Assembly: GCF_018873765.1 (NCBI RefSeq)
Contig: NC_057916.1
Location: 12,893,501 to 12,957,500 of the forward strand
Direction of reading: 5' to 3'
DNA: 64,000 bases
DNA from: Telopea speciosissima
Lineage: Eukaryota > Streptophyta > Magnoliopsida > Proteales > Proteaceae
The notes under the pieces were generated by a model that saw only the letters and a list, made by a program, of their open reading frames with translations, was not told where the DNA came from and did no database searches. The first letter of the stretch is position 1, and the number at the start of each line of letters is the position of its first letter. Of this stretch, positions 45,201-57,300 are shown in pieces. Position numbers and translations under genes: made by a program.

Positions 45201-47004
45201 TATTTCAGGGTGTTCAACGTCAGTTCAGTGCTATAGATGTACTGAAATCTGTGGAGTCCTTCTTCCTTTCTGGTGGTGCATCTTGTAAATTGAATACCTC
45301 CTCATTTGTTGTTGATGTAAGATTTGTCACCATTAATAAATTGAACAGAAGGCTTTCTGATGGATTTCTTATTAGCTAATATGAAACACAATTTCATTTT
45401 CCACAGGTCACTGCATCAAGCGCTTACTGTGACTCTGTCCTGAAAAATGGGGTACTGGACTTTGATGGAGCAATTAACTGCCACTTTATTTGTGAAAGAT
45501 CCAACGGCCCAAATAATTTGCAGCCACCATTGGATGGACTATGTTTCCGTGTCTCAGTAAGTTCCACAACCCCCTGATTTGGTATAATGTCGATACTAGT
45601 GTTACTTCCTAATCTTTAATCTTTTGTGATTGGTAATGTCTTGGGCATTTTGATGACTCCTTCCATCAGGTCTTCCAGCAAATCCCAGGCACGCTTTTAG
45701 TGAGAGGATCATTAAATCGTAGACAAAATCCATCATCAGGTTGTTACCCACTTGTTTCCCTGTTCCTTATGCAATGATCTTGATGTGGTACATTATTACA
45801 AACATGGTGGATATATGGACCGTGTAGAGGGCTAGCCTTGAAAACAAATTCTTCCCTATTATAATTAGGTGGCTATTGCACATCAGTTTCCTTGCATGTG
45901 TCGGTTGATGAAATGCATTTCAACCAGATCATTGGTGGAAACTGTCTTTGCAACAGGGATGGATCCTCTGCTTATGCCTTTCCATACTCATGTTTCACTC
46001 ATGCAATCGAAGGCTAATTAAAGCTTGTCCGATGTATTTATATGCCTATCACTACATATGCCTTTTCATGCCTTCCAAGGGAAGAAGCGAAGCATGAGCT
46101 TAGAAAGATATGAAAAGAGGATCCTATTCCCTTTTGCAATGCGGTTTTTTAGTTTATATGTTAGAAGTCCATTTGGTTGAAGTAATAGTCAAAGTGAATT
46201 AAAACCAGCAGATTTTTTTTAAGATGGGCAAATGTTTCCAGAACATAGCCAAATATCTACCATATGATAGATCGGATAGGGTCTAAATTTTGTTTATGGT
46301 AGACCCCAAGGTCTCCCCATACATGTCAAGTTTCTGCCTGAACTGCATTTTTCAAGTGGCAAAATAAAACTAGGACTACAAGAGGGTGAATGGAAACACA
46401 TGGACAACTCGAGAAATATTAGGATGAATTGCATGCATGGGATGGTATTTGATTGAATTTGATCCTGAAATTTGGTAGGTGGCTATGCAAACGTTGACTT
46501 GTCTATCCACTATGCAACAGTCAAAATTGTCACATCACTTTGCCATGTAGTTAAATTATTTGTTGAGGAGATACTGATCCAATTTGAAGTTGTTGATGTT
46601 TATACCGATCAATCATAAAAGAAAAAAATCTGATTCATTCCGATCAAGCTTCCTTCTTCATAATTTGGAAGTTCTTTTCAGATAACAAGGAAATGATTCA
46701 GTTCAAGAGCCAAAGAAGCATCTTCCTCAACAATTTCTGACCTCTAGTGGACCTTTTAATAGGTTTTGAACCTAGATGAAGTTCAGAACATTTTTTTTTC
46801 CTCTTTTAAGCAAACACCCATAGAAAAGTTCCTTTTTTTCATTTCATTGCATTGCACTATTAAAATTTTATTTTACTTCATTTCATTGTACGCAACTGGG
46901 TCTGGAAGTCATTTTTTATTGTTTTCTTTTTTACAGGAGCATTTCCACTAATATTCCAGTGGCTAGAGGATGTACTCAAGAAGGAGTTCATAGAGAAAAG
47001 ATGA
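33260..47004 (+). CDS. FIO1: FIONA1/METTL16-type U6 snRNA N6-adenosine methyltransferase
   Basis: This nuclear enzyme adds m6A to the U6 snRNA, affecting 5' splice-site choice; FIO1 mutants of Arabidopsis flower early with altered circadian period. Eight exons (33260-33483, 34094-34299, 34538-34988, 35097-35304, 45209-45316, 45407-45556, 45670-45739, 46937-47004) join in frame into 494 residues, close to Arabidopsis FIO1. The start MPSKKRRRLERPT gives a basic tail. Features: NPTIHPRNKY-like block (TIHPRNKYFANAPDF); DGRPKIDWTDFNATRELTR; WWIPDGQLCPTVPNRSNY (75-92); SAM-binding GFDIGTGANCIYP (117-129); and catalytic NPPF at 244-247 in CNPPFFES. A low-complexity acidic insertion sits at about 172-220, as in other plant members. 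The C-terminal half begins at GVQRQFSAID. Intron 4 is 9.9 kb (35305-45208). All splice sites are GT-AG and no defect is seen. Confidence 0.95.
34365..34514 (+). repeat. 75 bp tandem duplication in FIO1 intron 2
   Basis: The unit agcatcttttgcaaagttgc...attacaagggcact occurs at 34365 and 34440. A shorter partial unit precedes it (tgttttgcaaagttgcattg near 34332). The copies are nearly identical. Confidence 0.9.
35527..36345 (+). mobile_element. LTR-like repeat (GATGCAGAT family), copy 1
   Basis: It begins TGATGCAGATAAGTCATC, followed by the family landmarks gttgggcatttgatccca, ccaatttaatgagcct, and cctagtcaatttaggttacc, then a TATA-like tctatataagtttgtaagg and a leader with acgaatttgaatgaac. 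The layout (promoter-like box, then a transcribed leader) is that of an LTR. No internal retroelement domain is adjacent, so it is probably a solo LTR. The 3' end is approximate. Confidence 0.6.
36346..37649. other. FIO1 intron 4, unclassified
   Basis: Non-coding, moderately AT-rich sequence between two LTR-like repeats. No clear repeat partner or open frame in this window was found. It is probably old intron sequence. Confidence 0.4.
37650..38640 (+). mobile_element. Solo-LTR-like element followed by a tRNA primer-binding site
   Basis: It starts at TGTTATATAACTCATG and ends ...catctaca at 38624. Five bases later TGTATCAGAGC (38630-38640) closely resembles the initiator-tRNA-Met primer site TGGTATCAGAGC used by plant LTR retrotransposons. 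A promoter-like stretch (aattatatataaatg near 38206) and a leader with gagagacag repeats fit an LTR of about 975 bases. A short palindrome at 37875-37913 (gttcacatgaacagta / tactgttcacgtgaac) lies inside. No gag or pol sequence follows, so the internal region has been lost. Confidence 0.7.
38641..40689. other. FIO1 intron 4, unclassified
   Basis: No gene or recognisable mobile element. The patch 39950-40160 is GC-richer and open in several frames, but no domain was recognised. The sequence may be remnant internal region of the neighbouring LTR element. Confidence 0.4.
40690..41285 (-). mobile_element. LTR-like repeat (GATGCAGAT family), copy 2, inverted
   Basis: Read on the minus strand from 41285 it gives ttgatgcagattcatcacc, acatgttggacctttgattt, agtccagccatgtttgagtc, ctagtcagtttaggttacc, and tatataaagttgtaaagagg, the same order of landmarks as copies at 35527, 42690 and 60243. 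It is the only copy of the family in this orientation. No internal coding was found. Confidence 0.65.
41286..42689. other. FIO1 intron 4, unclassified
   Basis: Contains a 95-100 base tandem duplication near 42130-42310 (ccgcaggtctgtccctcttc...ccccta, with aattaaaacataataaaa). Otherwise it is unremarkable intron sequence. It could include another diverged LTR, but no boundary can be supported. Confidence 0.45.
42690..43400 (+). mobile_element. LTR-like repeat (GATGCAGAT family), copy 3
   Basis: Begins gcagatgaaacttagaagtg, then atgttgggcctttggtcc, ggccactttattgagc, aggtttctaagagtccagcc, and ttttatacaagtttgtaagg, in the family order. It is more diverged than the others. The 3' boundary is unclear. 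Confidence 0.6.
43401..45208. other. FIO1 intron 4, unclassified
   Basis: No open frame of note. The patch 43500-44090 looks like leader/LTR-derived sequence but lacks a confident partner. Bases 45000-45120 contain a T/C-rich stretch followed by A-rich sequence that may be the end of a small retroposon. The branch-point/acceptor region of exon 5 precedes 45209. Confidence 0.4.
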
Positions 47005-47698
47005 GCGGCATGACATACAACCCAGATGGATTATGGTTTTGTCATCTCCATCTAAGTGCAATTCCAGTATTTTCTTTTTAAGCCTCAGAATTCGATGAGG
47101 CGAAACTTAAAATATACCCATAGTGATGTTGAAACCATAGCTCTTGAAGATCGTAAGGATTAAGACAACTTGTAAAAGGTCAATAGTGATGAATTTAGTT
47201 TTTTCTTCATTGTAGCTTCATCTTCATTGATGGTGATTTGATGCTATGATTGGATTCTAGGAAAAGTGAATGTATCATTAACTCACACCTTCTATTGTTG
47301 AAAGTCTGAAATACCCTTATCCAATCAAACGATCAGATCTACCTAGATGAAGAGATTCTCTCTTCACCATAGATTAAGAGAAATTGTATGCCCTATTAGA
47401 TTAAGTTTTCTTTCACCAATTGTGAGGAAAAAATGTCAACAGTAATTCTTACCTCCTATTCTATGATAATATGAGGTCAAAAATACCTTTCCAGAGTGGA
47501 GTTATGCAACACATTTTATGATTTATAAAAAAGCTGTGTGTGCATATGTAATGTCATTTTAGGAGATTAAAAAAGTGGATCACATTGGCCGATTGGGTTC
47601 GATCCAAATTGGAATTGGCAGATGCTGATCCCGAATAAAAGTTGATAAAAACCATTATTTTTAGTATTTTTTAATATTTATATGAGAAAACGAAACGG
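47005..47698. other. Region between FIO1 3' end and the duplicated block
   Basis: It should include the FIO1 3' UTR and polyadenylation region. No strong poly(A) signal could be singled out. From 47699 the sequence matches the start of the window, so by the tandem model the counterpart of this stretch lies just left of base 1. Confidence 0.5.
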
Positions 47699-48350
47699 TT
47701 GCAGACAATAATGGACCTATAAGAACCCGTTAATTTAATCCAATAAAAAACTGATTCAAATTGGATTAAAAGCGAAACCAACTTTTGGGTTAATGGTTTG
47801 GTTTTGATTTGGTTTATTATCGGACCAAAATTGGTTCAATCCGATCGAAGTGATTCGAGCCTATACATCAGTCAAAGTGAATTTGAAGTTGTGGAATGAT
47901 CCGATGTATCTACAGTGCAGTCTAGTTCCCTACTAGATGTTCTCTTCTCGTCAGAGAGGATAGAGAGACACATGGGAGTGCTGGGTAGAGTACACACTTC
48001 CGTACAGAAAACTGCTTCCTTGTAATGTAATATGAATGCGTAGCTGGATTTTTAATTTGTTTAATCCCTTTTGGTCACCGCTGAGTGCCGGACCACTCTG
48101 AACTCGAAGTGTTGTAAAATTTACTCTTTGTACGTTCAAACTCAATTATCGAATCAAATATGATAATCGTTAAGTTAATGTCATTGTCTTCTGTCGTCAC
48201 ACTAATGTCATGTCCTTCTCTTTGTCTTTTCCGACTTCCTTCCCAATTATGAATTTCGAGTCCACTATAAGAGTTTCTAACTCGGAAGGCTACCACCTAC
48301 CAGTTCTGAGTTGAATTTCCCTTAATTGGAACATCTGTGACGACCACCAG

Positions 48351-51300
48351 ATGTCAAACGAACTTCTGAGTTCCGCTCTCATCTCTCTTGCTTTTCTCTG
48401 TATTCTCTATGCATCTTTTGGTGTTACAGTTGAAGGGCGGATTTTAGGGCTCAAGTCGAACTCGGAATCAGATGATTCTCTTGTTTATTTATGGCCTCTG
48501 CCTTCACAATTCAGCTATGGCAACGCTACCATCTCCGTTGATCCCGGTCTTTCGCTCGAAGTCGGAGGTAATGGCGGAGACTCCTCCATTATCCGAGAGG
48601 CGTTTCAGAGGTATAGAGAGATTATATTTAAACACAGTTCCGGAGGGAAAACTGTATATGATCTTAGCAAGATTAGAATCCTTGTAGAGTCGGACAATGA
48701 AACGGTGAGTCTTGATTCCCAAGAGATTATCCTGACTTCCCCCCTCCCCCCCCAAAAAAAAAAAATCCTGCTGTCATTTCTAATTCTCACTCACTGTTTG
48801 ATTATGTTGTACTTATTCGGATATGGTATTGTTTCTGAGCAGCTTCATCTGGGTGTGGACGAGAGCTATTCTCTATATGTAGCCAAACAAGATGGTCTTT
48901 CAATCTTTGGTGATGCCACAATTGAGGTAACTAAGGAGCTTTAGCCTATGTGTTTCCGAGTAAGTAAAAGTATACAACTTCGTAGTAATTATAACATTTG
49001 GATATTCTTGTATTTTGGTATTCTGATAGAATGCTGTTCTTGTTTCTTATGAAAAGTTAACTCATGAAACTCAATATTTGAAGATTGGTTTGCATCTCTA
49101 AACATAAACACGAGAGTTTCAGATGATGTGTTGATTGTGAGCATTCTCCGGTGCTTGATAGAAAAAAAACTTTTGTTACCTAGTCTGCTGTCTTTGTATT
49201 TTAAGTTTCCCTTCTAAACCCTGATTAATGTTTCTAGCTATTGTTACTGTCACGAGTGGAAAGTTAGTGTTGGTCTTGTTGGGAGAGACCATAGAGGCTA
49301 TGAAGGCGTCTATGGAGGCTATGGAGTTGGAGAGAGGAATGAAGAGGGAACCTCAGCTGTAGACTTTGCGGTGACCTATGATTTATCCATTGTGAGCACT
49401 TTTTTAAAAAGAGACATGAGCATTTAGTCACCTACAAACGTGGGCGTTATATCGGCCAAATAGATTTCTTTCTAACACGAAGGTTAGACAGATTGTTTTG
49501 TAAGGACTGTAAGTTTATATCTGGGGAAAGTCTAACCACAACATAGGTTGGTGGTCCTGGATATGTGGCTCATTATGCAGAATCGTAAGATAGGGGAGCC
49601 TATTTGCCCTAAGATAAGGTGGTGGAGCTTAAAAGGAGATTCCTTGAATTCATTCACTGATAAAGAGAGACTTTGAAAGCAACACTAATATGATGTGGAA
49701 CGAGGTGACGGTTTGTATTAAGAAGGTTGCTAAAGAGGTACTAGGGGAAATCAAAAGATAAACGTCATGTCCCTAGGGAGATTTGGTGATGGAATGATGA
49801 GGTCCAAGCAACTATTAAGACTAAGAAAGCTAGTTTTAAGTCATGGCAAAGGACTAAAGAGATCGAGGATCTAAAAAGGTATAAATTTTGCCAAAAATGA
49901 AGCTAAGAAGATTATGGGAAAAGCAAGGGCGAGGAAATATGAAGATTTTATAACAATTTGAATACAAAGGAAGGGGAAAAAGCTATCTATCAGATAGCTA
50001 AAGTAAGAGAAAGAAAGAGTAGAGATTTCCATCATGCAGATGTATTAAAAGTGAAGATGGTAGATTACTAATAAGGGACGAGGACATTAAATAGAGATGA
50101 AAAAAGTATTTCTACAACCTACTAAATGAAGAATCTTCGAGTAATAGTGCCCCAGAAGGATGCGTTACACATCTAGACACCACATGTTGTAGATATATAC
50201 ACAAAATTAGGGTGTCTGAAGTAGGGGTATCAATCGGTCGGAACCGGTCGGTTTCGGTCTGGCTTAATCGGGCACCCCTAATTTGAAACCTAGCACCGTT
50301 GCCGATTGTTTATAGAATCGGTCACTGAAAGGTTAGGCATGGACATGGTGATATTCGGTCGGTCGGTTATCGGTTCATAATCGGTGTGAGGTCAGAGTAT
50401 CAGATTGGCGAGCTTCAAAAGACACAAAATGCTGGTAAGGGGTCCCGTATGATTCTACTTGCAGAGATTGATGAGCTTCTCGATTCTATCAGCTTAAAAT
50501 GAAATACGCCTCTTGCTGTCCTCCTTACTCTAGATGAAGAGACGATAATGAAGTAGAACAACAAAAAAAAATGAAAATTAGAGAGATTAATAGAGAGATG
50601 TAGAGGCTTGTGGGTCCCCTGAGGGGGTTTCGCAGAGGTTTTGATCTCTCAAGTGTGAATGTGTTTTGTGTAGAAGCGGAGCTCTGTGGATGTACATAGG
50701 GAGGTAACGACAGATACAAATCCCTGTTGTATTCAATGAGGGTTGCGAAACCTCTGCTCCTTTCAACAAATCAATTCTTCTTTCCTCGCGTATGATTCGT
50801 GTTAGTTGGAACAGGTAGAGGGATAATCCAGATCTAAAAGAGAGAGAGATAAGAGAGGGTGGGGGTTTTGTCTTAGTTGGAAGTTCCAGATCTAAAAGAG
50901 AGAGAGGTTATGGGGATATGGGTATTCAAGACTGGTTGCGGTGGGGCAATTTAAAAGTAAAAAGTAAAATGAAGTGACGTGGGTGGGAGTGTAGGACGAC
51001 TATTTTCAGTTATAATATATTATATCACAATCCCTTATCCTCACTATTACATATTATACATTAGTATTTGAGCCATGACGGTTGAAAGTTTTAATATTTT
51101 AATGGATTATGTATTCAGTCATTTCATAAAAAAAGACTTCATTCATGCGTTCGTTCATGTCAGTCAGGCGACCGTCCGCCTTCTCTTATGCATTGGGAAC
51201 GACCGATTATTAATTGGTCGGTTTATGTGCCCGACACATTTAGGAATCGATCGTGTCGGTTACGGTTTTTCATCGGTCGGTACTGGTCGGGCCTACCGGT

Positions 51301-54300
51301 GCGGGCCAGCTATTGACACCCCTAGTCTGAAGTAAAAGAAGCTTTAAGAAAGATGAAAGTAGTCAAGGTACCAAGCCCAGACAGAGTTCCAATAAAAGTG
51401 TCGAAGAGCTTAGGTATCTATGGTTTATCTTGGCTAACAAAGCTATTTAACCCGATTATGAACACAAAGAGAATGCCAGATAAATAGAGAACCATTGTGG
51501 TGCCGAATTTACAAAAATTAATGTGATATTCAAAGCTGCAATAACCATAGAGGCATAAAACTAATGTCATACAATGAAGTTATATGAGAGGGTTATTGAA
51601 AGTTTGAAACTCACATGAGAAAGGAAACTACTATTTTGGAGTACTAATTTAGCTTTATGCCAAGAAGATCCACGATGGAAGCTATTTTCTTACTTAGGAG
51701 ACTCTTGGAAAGATATAGAGGAGGCTAGAAGGATATCCATATGGTCTTTATTGACCTAGAAAAAACCTACGACAGAGTCCCTAGTGAGTTAATCTGACAT
51801 ATACTAGAGAAGAGAAGACTGCCATTTTAATATGTGGACATAATTAAAGATATGTATTATGGTGTGGTGACTGGTGACTAGCGTAAGAACAGTAGGGGCC
51901 AAGGTAGTGAGTTGAGTTCCCACTTACAAGTGGGCTTCATCAAGGATCAACCGATTAACCTTAAACCCATATTTGTTTGCGCTTATCATTGATGATTTGA
52001 CCATAGACATACAAGATACGGTTCCTTGGTGTATAGTTTATGTTGATGATATTGTGTTGGTGGATGAAACAGAAACAAGGATTAACGCCAAGTTGGAGGT
52101 TATGGAGATCAACCTTGGAGTCAAAAGGTCTTAAGATAAGTAGAACAAAGACGGAGTATACGGTGTGTAACTTTAGCCACACTAGGATGGTTAAGGAGGT
52201 GGTGAATATTGATGAGTGGGAGATTTCTCAAAGTGATTATTTTATATATCGAGGCTCTGTTGTAAATAAAAAAGGTGATTTGGAGGATGATGTTTCCCAA
52301 AGAATTAAAATAAGATGGATGAAGCGGAGAGGTACGTCCGGAGTGTTGTGTGATTGGCGAATTCCTTTAAAGTTTAAAGGAAATTTTTATAGGATTGCCA
52401 TACGGCTGACTCTGATGTATGGTGTGGAATGTTGGGCAGTTAAGAAGCGTCATATAGACAAACTAAGTGTGGTAGAGATGAGGATGTTGAGATTGATTTG
52501 TGGCAAAACTAGGAAGGATAAAGTGAGGGATGATCATATCAGAGTTGAGTTGGGAGTAACTCCAATACATTATAAGCTACAAGAGAGTCGTTCGAGGTTG
52601 CATGGCCATGTCCAACGGAGGTCTTGGGATGCTCCAGTTTGGAGGAGTGATGTGATCAGATTGAAGGAACTAAAAGAGTCAGGGGCAGGCCTAAAATAAC
52701 CCTAAGTGAAGTGGTGAGGAAAGACATGCATAGCTTAGGTCTCGTATCTTGTATGACTTCGAATACAGCTGTTTGGAGAGCAATGATCCATGTAGCCGAC
52801 CCCATTTAGTAGGGATAAGGCTATGTTATTGTTGTTGTGGCACTAGCAGGATTCTTTTTCTCTCTCTTATTTCTTCTACTTCTTTCTCTCTTCCCTATTT
52901 CTTCTTTCGTTTTTCCGAGCTACTGACTGATCTGCAGAACCAGCAAGTAATCTTATCAATCACTGGTGTTCCTGCTAGCTAGTAAGTTAACAAATCTGGG
53001 AACTAATCAGTTTTTACTCTTATAAACCAACTTTTTTCCTTTGAATGTGGTAACCTACTATTCTGATTTCCTGTGATCTTCTTATAGTTTGCATCAGATA
53101 CTGATTTCAGATCTGAGATTTATGTTCATCGAACATTCTGTTATCATAATCAGATCTGTCTTCTCTGATATTACTAATGTTACTTCTTGTGCTGGTTGGT
53201 TGATATTCTGATTTCCTGTAATGTTGCAAGTCTGATTCCTGATTCTGTCTTCTAATATGTTCTATTGAATCACCACAATTCAGTGTTGACATTTATCTTC
53301 TGCTGTTAAATTCTGAGACTTATATTTTTGGTCCCTAGTTTCTAAGATAATCACATTTAAACAGTGGGCCTGTCAGCAGCGTATTGGAGATTAAGTTCTG
53401 ATTTTTGGAATTCGGGTTTAAGGACTGCATTATCCTTCTTATATATGGGTCTTGCAGTAAAAAGGGCCTCAATGTTTGTTGCAGATACCAAAACTCTATA
53501 GGGCGGTTGCCGCTTTCAAGCCCGCAAACGGTGCAAACAGAGGTTTGGAACTCTAACCTAGGTTGGGCGCAGTAGCACCCTGCAAAGAAAACGGATGCGC
53601 GTTAGCACTTCTTACGTGACCAAACAAGGGATGAGGCCATTGATTGTCTCCTCAAAGGCAAAATTATTGTTGATTTTGCTTTTATTTGTTGATTAAGCCA
53701 TTTGATTGTCTCTTCAAAGGCATGGTCCTGTCTTACGTTATGTCTTAAAAAGAACATTGGCAGGTGCTTTCAAGTCTCAACACTTTCAACTATCCTATTG
53801 GAATCCAAGGATATGACTGACATCCTTAACTGCACTAATTTAGTTGTTTAGACGAATGCCTCTCGAACTCTTATCTGCTGCTATTCAATGATTCAATGAT
53901 TCATAGTAAATCACTACCTGTTTGATTTTATTTTTTAACTTGATAACATTAATTTATTTTTGAGTTCTGTATCTCCTATGGCACATAGTAGTTTGATCAA
54001 TAGGACATGACATGGCAGAAATGAATTCATAGGTTTTGAATGACTGGTGATGTGAACGCAAGCATTATTAATTTTTTAGGGTAGAAATTTTGATTGAGCT
54101 TCTTCTTGCCTAAATTGTTAGAAGAAATTATTGTTCACTGATCTGTGTTATAAGTGCATGATTTCATTGAGGCATCCATAACCATGCGATTTTTTTTTCT
54201 TTGGGGGGGGGGGGGGGGGAGGGGGATTAGTCCAGGTGGTTTTGCTCTTGAATTAAGTATATCCTTTCTTACTTTTTTGTTGCAGGCAAATACTGTTTAT

Positions 54301-57300
54301 GGGGCATTGCGCGGGTTAGAGGTATGGTAAATGATACATTTGTAACTGAGAGATTAGTTTTTCATTTTTTCATTAACTATTTGCTTATCCAATAAATAAT
54401 GATTATGCATCTAACAACTCTATCTAATCCTCAAATGGTGTCTATAGAAATTTCTGGAATTACAATCTATAGTTGCATGTTCTTCATTGCTCACATACTG
54501 TTGAACTTGGAAAATTGAAGTCTATGCTAACTCTTTCTCAATCAGCAGAGTCTTGTTTGGGCTTGTGGAGATTTGAGAATAATGGCTTGCGACTTTATGA
54601 TCACAACCCCTCTTTATTTATAATAGATGAGAGAACATTCTAGAATAGGTACAATGGCAGAAATACCCCTAGGACAAAAATACCCTTGAACCCATTTTAC
54701 AACACTCCCCCTCAAGTTGGTGCATAAATATCAAACATGCCCAACTTGCTAACAATAGATACATAACTTTTACTATTAATACCCTTAGAAAAGATATCAG
54801 CCAACTGATTACCAGACTGAACAAATGGAATGCATATTGCTCCTTGCTCCAACTTTTCCTTGATTGAAATGACGATCGATCTCAATATGCTTAGTACAAT
54901 TGCGTTGAATTGGCTTTTGAGAAATACTTATTGTTGATTTGCTATCACAGTATAGACGCAGAGACAGCTCAACAGGAATGCATAAATCATGAAGGAGTCC
55001 TTTGAAACCAAAGGAGATCACAAATACCATGGGCTATAGCTCGAAATTCCGCTTCTGCACTGGATCGGGCAATTGAAGCTTGCTTCTTGCTCCGCCAAGT
55101 CACTAAATTTTCACCAACAAAGGCATAATATCCTGAGGTAGACCTCCTGTCATCCGAACATCCTGTCCAATCTGCATCAGTGCGCCTCAACTCGTAAGTG
55201 ACCCTGAGGAGAGAAGTGGACACTTTTCTCTGGAGCAGACTTTAAATACCTTAGGATCCTATATGCTGTCTCTAGATGAGTGGAATGAGGATCATGCATA
55301 TACTGGCTCACCACACTAACTGCAAATGCTATATCAGCCCGTGGTGGGATAGGTATATCAAACGACCAACAAGTCTTTGATAGTTGCTTTTATCAACAGG
55401 ATCTCCATCTTTACCTTTTAAGTGAGTATTTGGCTCCAAAGGGGTATCTACAGGCTTACACCCCAACATTCTTGTTTCAGTTAAATGGTCAAGAGTATAC
55501 TTCCATTGTGAGAGGAAGATCCCTTGAGCTGAATGAGCGACCTCAATCCCAAGAAAATATCTTAGTTTTCCTATATCCTTGATCTCAAACTCTTTTTTTT
55601 GGGTGAATAAAAAATTCATTACCAAAGAGAAGTAATGCCGGACATTTGGGGGCTGCTCCTACTAGCCCTAGCCCAGGCCCAATTAGATACTCCAAAGAAT
55701 GCCATTTCAGGCCCAAGCCCAAGCCCTACCAGCCCTATAATTAGTTTATTTATGTTTTATCTTTTAATTTTAGAGTTATTTGGCAGTTATTGCTGTAGAA
55801 GTAGTTATTAGGGGGCAGTTATTGCAGTAGAAGTAGTTGTTAGGGAGTTACTTTCTTCTCTTTATTTATTTATTTTGAGTTTTAAAAGATTGTATTTTGA
55901 GAAGGAATGAAGGAATGATGAACAGAATGGAATAATGAAAGAATGAATTGAAGTGAGTTTGTGTGCGAGTGCTCTCCTCCCCCCCCCCCCCCCTTCTTCT
56001 TCTTCTTCTCCGGTTTCTTCTCTTTTCCCCCCTGCAATTCTGATTTCTTCCTACCTTTTCTTTTTTCCTTTCTTGTCCCCCATCAGAAAGAGGACTACAA
56101 CAACCCTCAAAGAGGGAAAGAAGGAAAAACAAATACAAATACACAAATGCTGGACCTCAAACAGATGAGCCGGAGGCCTAGAGAGAGGAGAGGGGGAGAT
56201 CTCAGGAGACAACAATATGACTGTTCCTTTGGGATTCAATGCAAGAAAAGGGAGCAGCTGAGATCTTGGCTTAATTTCAAACGAAATGGAATCCCAAATC
56301 TGATTGAGAGTCCTAGAGTTGGAGGTCCATTTCCTGAGATTACGCTCCATCCAAATGTTGTTGATGACCGTACAAAAATCCAGCTTGCCTATCGAGTCAC
56401 AAAGGGATTTCCCAGCGAAAGACATCCACCCAAATCCAGTCCCTGACAAAAGGCAGAATTCTTCGGCTTCTAGGCCAACATTTAGCTAAAATACCTTTCC
56501 AAATAGAGGAGGAAATAGGGCAGGCAAAGAAAAGATGCTCTATATCTTCGATTACATTTCAACAAAGGCAACACATAGGGGAGACAACGATCTGCCGATG
56601 GCGAAGGAAGGATTGCGTTGGGAGGCAGTTGGAGAAGACACGCCAGACCGTGTAACCATGGCGGGGAATATGATGCTTGAACCAAACGATCTTCCTCCAG
56701 GGAACCAAAGGGCCTCTAGATTGAATGAACTCCTAGGCAGCCTTGGAACAGAAAGGACCCGAAGAGACCGGCTACCAAGTAACACAATCACCTCTGCCAG
56801 CTGGCCTTCTGGGGATAGAAGGCAAGTCATTCCAAACGCTACGGAGCCCAGGGCGGAGAGAGCCAGGGGGTCCCAACCATCATGATGGATGATGTCAGCA
56901 ACCAAAGAATGCCTAGAGAGACCCGAGTTGTAGATAGCTCTAGAGCTGATGACATGAAGGAATGCCTAGGGTGCCAGTGGTCCAACTAGTGAGAGGTTGA
57001 TCTCATGGTTTAAAATATCAGCGCGTATCGTACCGTATCGGTTGGTGTCGATACGATACATACCGATACGTATCTATTTAAAAAAAAAAAAACAATGTAT
57101 CGACTGTATTGACCGATACATGTTGATACGATACGATACGATACTATACGATACGATACAGCCGATATGTACTGTTCAATTTTTTATTATTTTTTTAAAT
57201 GTTTCAGTACGTATCGATACGTACCAATACATACTGATATATACCAATACGTACTGATACATACCGATACGTATTGAACAGATGCCTTTTTCATATTTTA

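Larger units (their letters stand above)
47699..52953 (+). repeat. Right copy of the segmental duplication
   Basis: Colinear with 1-5281. It carries the intact HEXO1 exon 1 (including the seven bases missing from the left copy), exon 2, and the LINE/hAT nest. The match ends at 52953 (cagcaagtaatct), after which HEXO1 intron 2 continues normally to exon 3 at 54286. This shows that the right copy has the ancestral arrangement at this side of the duplication. Confidence 0.95.

Noticed and set aside
27999-47004. A metabolic gene cluster
   Set aside because: Only one specialised-metabolism gene is present; FIO1, AFC1 and HEXO1 are unrelated housekeeping or RNA genes.
52040-52699. Long open frame (219 codons) as a host gene
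   Set aside because: It is the C-terminal part of the RTE reverse transcriptase, interrupted upstream by stops and present in a broken form in the left copy.
55961-56446. Plus-strand frame of 161 codons
   Set aside because: It is the antisense of the L1 zf-RVT region joined to a poly-C leader of a nested insertion; low complexity and no domain.
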